The position numbers were made by a program, and so were the translations under genes. From Acidimicrobiaceae bacterium (GTDB taxonomy: Bacteria > Actinomycetota > Acidimicrobiia > Acidimicrobiales > Bog-793): a stretch of 5,037 nucleotides of DNA. Below, piece by piece: positions 1-5,037 of this stretch. The notes beneath the pieces were generated by a model. That model ran no database searches, was not told the DNA's origin, and saw only the letters and a list, made by a program, of their open reading frames with translations. Numbering within the stretch: position 1 is the first letter of the stretch; each line of letters starts with the position of its first letter. The DNA lies in assembly GCA_003170375.1 (NCBI GenBank), contig PMZN01000050.1, positions 1 to 5,037 on the forward strand, in the 5' to 3' direction.

Positions 1-582
1 GCCCGGGTGCTTCTCGTTCTTGCCGACCTCGGGGAAGACGAGGGCCGGGCACCCGCCGAGCAGGTTCGGGTCCTTCTCGAGGAGCTCCGCCGGTATCGCC
101 CGGAGCTGCTCGAGCGGCCGAGGATCATCGTGGGCTCGAGGGCGGACCGGCGCCCGGCCCGGATCGGCGGTACGCCTGCGGTCGTTCCCGAGCCGGCCGG
201 CGGCGACCCGGCCAGTCCTGGGCTCGACCTCGAGATCTCCGCGGTGACAGGCGCCGGGTTGCCGCAGCTCCTCGGCCGGCTCGCCGTCCTGGTCGAGGAG
301 GCCCGCGCCGACGCGCCGCTGCCGCGCCAGGCAACTGTGGTGCACCGTCCCGAACCCGAAGGCGTCACGGTGAACCGGGAAGGCTCCGTCTTCGTCGTGG
401 CGGGCAGGGAGGCCACGCGAGCGGTGGCGGTCTCCGATCTCACCAACCCGGACGCGCTCGAGCATATTCATCGCCGCCTGAAGCGCATTGGCGTCGATCG
501 TGCTCTCTCACGAGCCGGGGCGCACGACGGCGACACTGTTCACATCGGCGAACTGAGCTTCACCTACGAGTCGGAGCGCTGA
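1..582 (+). CDS. obgE: GTPase Obg/CgtA, 3' part (C-terminal G domain and OCT domain)
   Basis: This is the C-terminal 193 codons of the Obg GTPase; the glycine-rich Obg fold and the G1-G3 motifs lie before the window. Obg proteins bind the 50S ribosomal subunit and act in ribosome assembly and stress or growth control. The frame is open from the first base and ends at TGA 580-582. Numbering window codons from 1, residues 3-10 (VLLVLADL) match the strand before the ELxxY helix, and ELRRYRPELLERPR (28-41) is typical of the family. G5 is SAVTGAG (80-86). Residues about 120-190 form the OCT domain, seen in FVVAG, the SDLTNPDALEHIHRRLKRIGV stretch and the GDTVHIGELSFTYE ending. The G4 motif, normally NKxD, reads SRAD (46-49), which is unusual. 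A roughly 25-residue Pro/Ala/Gly-rich stretch separates G4 from G5. proB follows after 5 nt, so co-transcription is likely. The family call is firm. Confidence 0.93.
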   Translation, partial: ARVLLVLADLGEDEGRAPAEQVRVLLEELRRYRPELLERPRIIVGSRADRRPARIGGTPAVVPEPAGGDPASPGLDLEISAVTGAGLPQLLGRLAVLVEEARADAPLPRQATVVHRPEPEGVTVNREGSVFVVAGREATRAVAVSDLTNPDALEHIHRRLKRIGVDRALSRAGAHDGDTVHIGELSFTYESER

Positions 583-587
583 GCGCA

Positions 588-1676
588 GTGATCGTAATAG
601 CGAAGATCGGCACGAGCTCGGTGACCGCGGCCAACGGCTCTGTCGACACTGCTGCGGTCGGCAAGCTCTGCAGTGAGGTCGCCGGCTTGCGCCGAGATGG
701 CCACACGGTCGTGGTCGTCACCTCGGGTGCGGTCACCGCCGGCGTCGCGGCGATAGCCCCGCTCGGCGGGTACCGAACCGACCCGATGACGCTTCAGGCC
801 CTGTCGGCGATCGGCCAGCCGCGACTCATGCGCGTCTACGAGGACGCTCTGGCAGCCGAGGGCTTGCTCGCCGGCCAGGTACTGCTCGCGCCGCTCGATT
901 TCGCCCACCGCCAGCGCTACCTGCATGCCCGCGACACCTTCACGCGGCTGTTGGAGCTCGGCGTCGTCCCGGTCGTGAACGAGAACGACGCCATTGCCGA
1001 CGACGAGATCCGTTTCGGCGACAACGACCGATTGGCGGCCCTCGTCGCGCATCTGCTGCGGGCGGACATCCTCGTGCTCTTGACCGATACGGCCGGCCTG
1101 CTCAGCGCAGACCCGCGCCACAACGCGGAGGCAACGCTGATCGAGGAGGTCGCCGAGATCGACCATGAGCTCGAGCAGGTCGCAGGCGGCGCCGCGAGCC
1201 CCATGAGCCGGGGAGGCATGTCCTCGAAACTCGCCGCCGCGAAGATGGCCGTGTGGTCCGGCTCCCGCGTCGTGATCGCCTCTGCCCGGCGCCCCGCGGT
1301 CCTGGCGGACGCGGTCGCGGGACAACAGGGCGTGGGGACGATCTTCCTGCCACAGCGCCGGGCTCTCGGGGCGCGCAAGCTCTGGATCGCCTTTGCGCTG
1401 CGCCCCGCTGGCCGGATAGTCGTCGACGACGGGGCCCGGCGCGCCGTCGTCGAGCGGGGCAAGTCGCTGCTGCCCGCGGGGGTCGTGGCTGTGGAGGGCG
1501 CGTTCGAGGCCGACGACGCCGTCGAGATCGTCGGCGCAGACCATGTGATGTTCGCCAAGGGGATCGCCCGGCTCGGCGCGGCGAGGGCCACCGAGTGGGT
1601 GGGGCTGCACACTGGTGAGCTCTCCGACGACCTCCCTCATGAGGTCGTTCACCGGGACGACCTCGTCGTGCTCTAG
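588..1676 (+). CDS. proB: glutamate 5-kinase (gamma-glutamyl kinase)
   Basis: This cytoplasmic enzyme phosphorylates glutamate with ATP to gamma-glutamyl phosphate, the first step of proline synthesis. At 362 residues it is close to the 367 of E. coli ProB. Residues 1-255 are the amino-acid-kinase domain: KIGTSS (6-11, with K6 matching E. coli K10), VTSGAVTAG (44-52), NENDA (131-135), FGDNDRLAAL (143-152), LLTDTAGL (164-171) and GGMSSK (209-214, E. coli GGMSTK). Residues about 262-355 are the PUA domain, with ARKLWIA, the SLLPAGV motif (293-299) and the HRDDLV ending. D104 and E140 align with E. coli D107 and E143, residues linked to proline feedback inhibition, so feedback control is probably kept. 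The start is GTG at 588, 5 nt after the obgE stop, with GGAG at 573-576 inside obgE as a possible ribosome site. The paired reductase ProA is one gene further on. Identification is firm. Confidence 0.96.
   Translation: MIVIAKIGTSSVTAANGSVDTAAVGKLCSEVAGLRRDGHTVVVVTSGAVTAGVAAIAPLGGYRTDPMTLQALSAIGQPRLMRVYEDALAAEGLLAGQVLLAPLDFAHRQRYLHARDTFTRLLELGVVPVVNENDAIADDEIRFGDNDRLAALVAHLLRADILVLLTDTAGLLSADPRHNAEATLIEEVAEIDHELEQVAGGAASPMSRGGMSSKLAAAKMAVWSGSRVVIASARRPAVLADAVAGQQGVGTIFLPQRRALGARKLWIAFALRPAGRIVVDDGARRAVVERGKSLLPAGVVAVEGAFEADDAVEIVGADHVMFAKGIARLGAARATEWVGLHTGELSDDLPHEVVHRDDLVVL
1626..1669 (+). repeat. Competing inverted repeats at the 3' end of proB
   Basis: The octamer ACGACCTC occurs at 1627-1634 and again at 1657-1664, and its exact reverse complement GAGGTCGT lies between them at 1641-1648. 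The central arm can therefore pair with the left copy (6-nt loop) or with the right copy (8-nt loop), but not with both. The right copy can also fold on itself, ACGAC (1657-1661) with GTCGT (1665-1669). The block sits inside proB codons 347-361, just before the stop. No T-run follows, so it does not look like a standard intrinsic terminator. The two direct copies both encode Asp-Asp-Leu in the same frame, so codon bias may explain part of the repeat. Any regulatory role is inference. Confidence 0.45.
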
Positions 1677-1701
1677 CGTGTGAAGCCTCGTTGAGCTGAC
1701 C

Positions 1702-1708
1702 AGGAGGG
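1702..1708 (+). promoter_or_regulatory. Strong Shine-Dalgarno site for the 1716 gene
   Basis: AGGAGGG is a near-perfect anti-16S match and lies 7 nt before the GTG at 1716. It is the strongest ribosome binding site visible in the window and it fixes that start codon. The TTG at 1711 is in another frame and too close to the site to compete. Confidence 0.85.
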
Positions 1709-1715
1709 CGTTGCC

Positions 1716-2588
1716 GTGTCCGATCGATTCGTGGCGACCGACGCTGATGGCCTGCAACACCACGAGGGCCATCGCAGGCGGTGGCCGTTGCCGGTTCGCG
1801 AGGCGAACGGTTGGCAGCCGGGCGACGTAGTCGAGGCTGATGAGCAAGGCGCTCCGGTGGTTCTCGACGCGGGCCAGCTTCTCGGCCAGCTCGGCGAATG
1901 CGTCTTCGTAGCCGAGCCGGCCCGTGTAGCCGGTTCAGCTCGACTTGTCGCCGGCACCTCCTGGTCGGAGAAACAGGCAGCGGCGTTCGCTCTCGACTGT
2001 GTCGAGCACATCTTGGAGATCGTCCCCGGCAGCGCCGACGCAGAGCTCCCGGACGGCGGGACGCTCGGGGCGATCATTGCGTCGGCTCGCCAGTACCTCG
2101 AGACCGGCACCGGCACCGACGCCCACAGACTTGGTTTCGTTTCGCGGATTGCAGCCGCCCGGCGGCTACGCCGCGAGAGCACAGCGATCGGCGATGCCGC
2201 CTTCACGGCTGCCGCGCAAGCCGAAGGCCTGGGCGTCGACATCTTGAGCGACCCAGCGTGGGAGACGCTTGCCGCGGCACGTGACGCCGTGCTGGCAGCG
2301 GTCGAGGCAGTTCGCCACGTCGCCTTCCCGTTTCTTGCCGACCGCGAGACTCGCCGCTACGAGGCGCACGAGGAGCACAAGGTGGCCGAAGTCGACCAGG
2401 TGGACACGCCCTGGGGACGTTTTGCCGTAGGTGGCGCGGGACCGAAGTACGCACCGTCCTGGGTTGCGGCACGCGACGCCGCCGAGCGCTCACGCCAGGC
2501 TGCGGCCGACTTGAGCGGACCCGCGGCGGGCGAGGCCGAGCGGGCGTGGCAGATCGTGCGGCTCGTGGAGCGGCTCAGCACCGAATAG
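1716..2588 (+). CDS. Uncharacterised 290-residue helical protein between proB and proA (faintly Imm5-like)
   Basis: I do not recognise this protein with certainty. It starts at GTG 1716 behind a strong ribosome site and ends at TAG 2586-2588. Base composition resembles its neighbours, so it looks like a resident gene. Residues 1-80 are mixed and probably form short strands and loops. Residues 83-130 (WSEKQAAAFALDC, VEHIL, then IIASARQYLETG) and 141-206 are Ala/Arg-rich helices. Residues 207-230 are strongly charged and His/Glu-rich (RYEAHEEHKVAEVDQVD). The C-terminus holds another Ala-rich helix and ends in ERAWQIVRLVERL (275-287). An aligned W-x(9)-DC-x-E-H-(I/V)-L helix, an ARxW/Y-like helix and a terminal WQ-x-x-x-L helix recall the Imm5-type putative immunity family, but spacing is looser and the resemblance is from memory. 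No signal peptide, membrane segment or catalytic motif is evident. Its place between proB and proA suggests co-expression; a functional link is inference. Confidence 0.85.
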   Translation: MSDRFVATDADGLQHHEGHRRRWPLPVREANGWQPGDVVEADEQGAPVVLDAGQLLGQLGECVFVAEPARVAGSARLVAGTSWSEKQAAAFALDCVEHILEIVPGSADAELPDGGTLGAIIASARQYLETGTGTDAHRLGFVSRIAAARRLRRESTAIGDAAFTAAAQAEGLGVDILSDPAWETLAAARDAVLAAVEAVRHVAFPFLADRETRRYEAHEEHKVAEVDQVDTPWGRFAVGGAGPKYAPSWVAARDAAERSRQAAADLSGPAAGEAERAWQIVRLVERLSTE

Positions 2589-2606
2589 TTCCGAGCGCGC
2601 CGCAGC

Positions 2607-2612
2607 TAGCCT
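2607..2612 (+). promoter_or_regulatory. Possible -10 box (TAGCCT) for leaderless transcription of proA
   Basis: TAGCCT fits the actinobacterial TAnnnT -10 consensus. It lies 6 nt before the ATG at 2619, which puts the expected transcription start at the A of the start codon. That is the geometry of leaderless genes, which are common in actinobacteria. I see no clear -35 element about 17 nt upstream. The alternative is that GAGG at 2613-2616 is a Shine-Dalgarno site, but only 2 nt would separate it from the ATG, too short for normal initiation. Confidence 0.45.
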
Positions 2613-2618
2613 GAGGTC

Positions 2619-3866
2619 ATGTCGACCACGTCACTGCCAGATCTGGGACAGCGCGCAAAGGCGGCTGCCCGGCTGCTCGCCACGCTCTCCTCCTCGGCGA
2701 AGGACGAGGCGCTCGTGTTGGCCGCAGACCGCCTGTCTGCCCGGTCAGACGAGATCCTGAGCGCGAACGCGAGCGATGTCGCCCGCTCGGTCGGAGCGGG
2801 CGCGTCACCGACGGTGGTCGACCGGCTCCGTCTCTCCGAGGCGCGCGTCGTGGCCATGGCGGACGGCCTCCGCTCGGTGGCGATGTTGCCCGATCCCGTA
2901 GGTGAGGTCGTCGAAGGCCACGTCCGACCGAACGGTCTTCGCGTGGAGCGCGTTCGTGTCCCGCTCGGAGTCGTCGGGATCATCTACGAGAACCGCCCGA
3001 ATGTCACAGCCGACGCCGCGGCCTTGTGCCTGAAGTCGGGCAACGCTGCGATGCTCAGGGGCTCTGCGGGCGCTCTCGAGTCCAATCGCGTCATCGCGTC
3101 GTCGCTGCGAGAGGCGATCGGGAAAGCCGGGCTGCCGGCCGACGCCGTCCTGCTCGTCGAGGACACCGCGCACGAGACGGCGGTGGAATTCGTCCGGCTA
3201 CGTGGTGTGATCGACTGCCTGATACCTCGAGGAGGCCCGGCGCTGCTCTCGATGATCCTCGAGCACGCCACCGTGCCCTACGTGCTCGACGGGGACGGGA
3301 ACTGCCACGTCTACGTCGACGCCGCGGCCGATCTCGCCATGGCCGAGCGCATAGTCGTCAATGCGAAGACCCAACGACCGGGCGTCTGCAATGCCGCGGA
3401 GACCCTGCTCGTGCACGCGGACGTCGCGAACGAGTTCCTGCCCCAGATGAGCCGTGCACTGGCGGGTGTCGTGCTGGCCGCGGACGAGCGGGCCAGGCCG
3501 CTCCTGCCGGGATCCCGGCCGGCGACCGAGGCGGACTTCGCCACGGAGTTCTTGGCGCTCGAGCTCGCCGTCGGCGTCGTGGACGATCTCGATGCGGCGA
3601 TCTCGCACATCGCCCGGTTCGGTTCGGGACACTCGGAGGCGATCGTCACCTCGGACCTCGAGGCTGCGACGCGTTTTGTCCGGCAGGTGGACGCAGCCGC
3701 CGTGCTCGTCAACGCTTCGACGAGGTTCATAGACGGCGGGGAGCTCGGGCTCGGCGCCGAAGTCGGCATCTCGACCCAGAAGCTGCATGCCCGGGGGCCG
3801 ATGGGCCTGCGGGAGCTGACCTGCGTAAAGTACGTCGTCTACGGGGAAGGCCAGATCAGGCAGTGA
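2619..3866 (+). CDS. proA: gamma-glutamyl phosphate reductase (glutamate-5-semialdehyde dehydrogenase)
   Basis: This cytoplasmic NADPH-dependent enzyme reduces gamma-glutamyl phosphate to glutamate-5-semialdehyde, the second step of proline synthesis, acting on the unstable product of ProB. It has 415 residues, against 417 in E. coli, and belongs to the aldehyde dehydrogenase superfamily. Family signatures run in order: RVPLGVVGIIYENRPNVT (113-130) and ALCLKSGNAAMLRG (135-148) in the cofactor-binding half, IPRGG (202-206), NAKTQRPGVCNAAETLLV (248-265) with the catalytic cysteine C257, GSGHSEAIVT (335-344), and the end block STRFIDGGELGLGAEVGIS followed by HARGPMGLRELT (390-401). No key residue is missing. 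The ATG at 2619 suits both family length and a putative leaderless promoter. The stop TGA 3864-3866 overlaps the next start codon. An unknown gene separates it from proB. Identification is firm. Confidence 0.97.
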   Translation: MSTTSLPDLGQRAKAAARLLATLSSSAKDEALVLAADRLSARSDEILSANASDVARSVGAGASPTVVDRLRLSEARVVAMADGLRSVAMLPDPVGEVVEGHVRPNGLRVERVRVPLGVVGIIYENRPNVTADAAALCLKSGNAAMLRGSAGALESNRVIASSLREAIGKAGLPADAVLLVEDTAHETAVEFVRLRGVIDCLIPRGGPALLSMILEHATVPYVLDGDGNCHVYVDAAADLAMAERIVVNAKTQRPGVCNAAETLLVHADVANEFLPQMSRALAGVVLAADERARPLLPGSRPATEADFATEFLALELAVGVVDDLDAAISHIARFGSGHSEAIVTSDLEAATRFVRQVDAAAVLVNASTRFIDGGELGLGAEVGISTQKLHARGPMGLRELTCVKYVVYGEGQIRQ

Positions 3867-4780
3867 TGGCCGGTCCCGAGAAAGGCGAGCCGCGCTTCGC
3901 TTCGGTCGACGAGGTTCGAGAAGGGTTGGCCGCGGCGGGTTACATCGCCGACGACGGCCTGTCGGGGGTCGTGTACCTCGCCGACCGGCTTGCCAAGCCC
4001 ATCCTCGTCGAGGGCCCTGCAGGCACCGGCAAGACCGAGCTCGCGAAGTCGACGGCATGTTTCCTCGGCGCCCGGCTCATACGCCTGCAGTGCTACGAGG
4101 GCCTTGACGAGGCCAAGGCGCTCTACGAGTGGAACTACAAAAAGCAGCTGCTGCGCATCCAGGTCGAACGCGAGGCCGAAGACGGTGGAGGTGCGCGGCC
4201 GGTGGGCTGGGAGTCGCTCGAGGAGGACCTGTTCTCCGAAGAGTTCCTGTTGACCCGACCCCTTCTCGAGGCGATCCGTGCCAGCGACCCCGTCGTGCTG
4301 CTCGTCGACGAGATCGACCGTCTCGAGATCGAGACCGAGGCGCTCCTCCTCGAAGTCCTGTCCGACTACCAGGTCTCGATCCCGGAGCTCGGCACCATCC
4401 GTGCAACTCAGATCCCTCTCGTCTTCCTCACGTCCAACAACACCCGTGAGCTCTCGGAAGCCCTGAAGCGGCGTTGCCTGTTCCTGCACCTCGACTACCC
4501 GTCGCTCGAGCGCGAACGGGCGATCGTGCTCGCCAAGGTCCCCGGTGTGACCGACGAGCTCGCGGACCAGGTCGCACGGATCGTCAGGTCGCTGCGCTCG
4601 CTCGATCTCAAGAAGCATCCGTCCATCTCCGAGACGATCGACTGGGCCCGGACGCTCGTGCTGCTCGGGATCGAGGCCGTGGACTCCGACACCGCGCGCT
4701 CGACGCTGCACGTCTTGCTCAAGCACCGGTCTGACATCGAAGTCGCGGCCAAGGAGCTTGCCGTCGCGTCCGGGTACTGA
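3866..4780 (+). CDS. MoxR/CoxD-type AAA+ ATPase
   Basis: This 304-residue protein belongs to the MoxR group of AAA+ ATPases, closest in feel to CoxD. Such ATPases work with a VWA-domain partner to remodel or mature protein complexes, CoxD being tied to maturation of the carbon monoxide dehydrogenase metal centre. Walker A is GPAGTGKT (50-57) and Walker B is LLVDEID (145-151). Between them are RLQCYEGLDEAKALYEWNY (73-91) and the EFLLTRPLLEAI helix (126-137), both typical of the CoxD-like branch. Sensor 1 lies in FLTSNN (187-192), followed by TRELSEALKRRC (193-204) with the likely arginine finger at R202 or R203. SISETIDW opens the lid region. The open frame runs far upstream inside proA, but homology begins only near ATG 3866, which overlaps the proA stop as TGATG and so implies translational coupling. 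AGG at 3858-3860 is a weak ribosome site. A CoxE-like gene follows. The substrate is unknown. Confidence 0.92.
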   Translation: MAGPEKGEPRFASVDEVREGLAAAGYIADDGLSGVVYLADRLAKPILVEGPAGTGKTELAKSTACFLGARLIRLQCYEGLDEAKALYEWNYKKQLLRIQVEREAEDGGGARPVGWESLEEDLFSEEFLLTRPLLEAIRASDPVVLLVDEIDRLEIETEALLLEVLSDYQVSIPELGTIRATQIPLVFLTSNNTRELSEALKRRCLFLHLDYPSLERERAIVLAKVPGVTDELADQVARIVRSLRSLDLKKHPSISETIDWARTLVLLGIEAVDSDTARSTLHVLLKHRSDIEVAAKELAVASGY

Positions 4781-4797
4781 CCGCCGGCACGCTGAGC

Positions 4798-4801
4798 GGA
4801 G
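4798..4801 (+). promoter_or_regulatory. Ribosome binding site for the CoxE-like gene
   Basis: GGAG ends 9 nt before the GTG at 4811. An in-frame TGA at 4793-4795, with no other start codon between it and 4811, leaves this GTG as the earliest possible start. Confidence 0.6.
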
Positions 4802-4810
4802 TCCTCGTCC

Positions 4811-5037
4811 GTGCTCGACGTCCTCACCGGTTTCGTAGCCGAGTTGCGCCAGGCCGGCCTTCCCGTCTCGGTGGCAGAAGAGGCCGACGCGGCAGAGGCC
4901 CTCGGCCACCTGCCGCTCGAGGACCGGCAAGCGATCAAGTTCGCCCTCGGTGCGACCCTCGTGAAGTCCGCGAATCACTGGCGCGCCTTCGACACCGCTT
5001 TCGAGATCTACTTCTCGATACGGGGGCCGCAATTCTC
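4811..5037 (+). CDS. CoxE-like VWA-family protein, N-terminal part (cut by window end)
   Basis: This is an open frame of 75 codons plus 2 nt that runs off the window. It starts at GTG 4811 with GGAG 9 nt upstream, and lies 30 nt after the ATPase stop. The visible sequence begins with a helix, LDVLTGFVAELRQAGLPVSV, followed by AEEADAAEALGHLPLEDR, FALGATLVKSANHW and FDTAFEIYFS. This pattern (short helix, G-(L/I)-P-V-S, Asp-Ala helix, L-x-x-T-L-V-K, then F-D-x-x-F-x-x-(F/Y)-F) is how CoxE and related VWA-containing proteins begin. The VWA domain with its MIDAS metal site would lie in the missing C-terminal part, so it is not shown here. Pairing with the upstream MoxR ATPase strongly supports the call, because these two families are habitually encoded side by side and act together. 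Confidence 0.8.
   Translation, partial: MLDVLTGFVAELRQAGLPVSVAEEADAAEALGHLPLEDRQAIKFALGATLVKSANHWRAFDTAFEIYFSIRGPQF

Noticed and set aside
148..237. Pro/Ala/Gly-rich stretch between Obg G4 and G5 as a possible frameshift or insertion
   Set aside because: The frame stays open and resumes a correct G5 motif and OCT domain. Variable loops at this position are ordinary in Obg proteins.
1674..1679. TAGCGT as a second TAnnnT -10 box, upstream of the 1716 gene
   Set aside because: It overlaps the proB stop codon, has no -35 partner that I can see, and lies 36 nt before a start that already has a strong ribosome site. The match is too weak to call.
564..1847. 427-codon open frame on the - strand across proB
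   Set aside because: It is the antisense shadow of proB in a high-GC genome. The + strand encodes a full, conserved glutamate 5-kinase, and the antisense product is low-complexity Arg/Gly/Asp-rich with no recognisable motif.
3026..3865. Upstream extension of the ATPase reading frame to an ATG at 3026
   Set aside because: This part lies wholly inside proA in another frame. Its translation is Arg-rich and unlike any AAA+ N-terminus, and MoxR homology starts only after ATG 3866.
4781..4799. CCGC...GCGG inverted repeat after the ATPase gene as a terminator
   Set aside because: The stem is only 4 bp with an 11-nt loop and no T-run, and the CoxE-like gene begins 12 nt later, so termination here is unlikely.
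3839..5032. 397-codon open frame on the - strand across the ATPase and CoxE-like genes
   Set aside because: The + strand carries Walker A, Walker B and sensor motifs in order. The antisense translation shows no family features and spans two real genes and their intergenic gap.

Overview
This is a high-GC bacterial window with strong third-position G/C bias. All six genes lie on the + strand, tightly packed, with gaps of 5, 39 and 30 nt, a 1-nt overlap, then 30 nt. The composition, the GTG starts and a leaderless-type TAnnnT box just before one start codon suggest an actinobacterium. An acidimicrobial-type lineage is possible, but I infer this from general style and the window contains no phylogenetic marker that settles it.

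Layout: (1) nt 1-582 is the 3' part of obgE, covering the end of the GTPase domain and the C-terminal OCT domain of the ribosome-assembly GTPase. (2) nt 588-1676 is proB, a complete glutamate 5-kinase with a PUA domain. (3) nt 1716-2588 is an unrecognised 290-residue, mostly helical protein with the best Shine-Dalgarno sequence of the window; it faintly resembles Imm5-type putative immunity proteins. (4) nt 2619-3866 is proA, a complete gamma-glutamyl phosphate reductase. (5) nt 3866-4780 is a MoxR/CoxD-type AAA+ ATPase whose start codon overlaps the proA stop codon. (6) nt 4811 to the window end is the N-terminus of a CoxE-like (VWA-family) partner, cut by the window edge.

How they work together: ProB and ProA carry out the first two committed steps of proline synthesis (glutamate to gamma-glutamyl phosphate to glutamate-5-semialdehyde). 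The obgE-proB-proA order is a familiar housekeeping arrangement. The MoxR ATPase and the CoxE-like protein form a classic ATPase/VWA pair, usually thought to act as a metal-insertion or complex-remodelling chaperone. Here the pair is joined to proA by overlapping codons instead of sitting beside a carbon monoxide dehydrogenase locus.

The points most worth following are the extra cistron between proB and proA, the non-canonical G4 motif of Obg, the proA-MoxR coupling, a possible leaderless promoter at proA, and a set of mutually exclusive hairpins at the 3' end of proB. I saw no RNA genes, mobile elements, CRISPR arrays or convincing terminators. No stretch longer than about 40 nt lacks a gene. 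Nothing here is clearly a new biological system.
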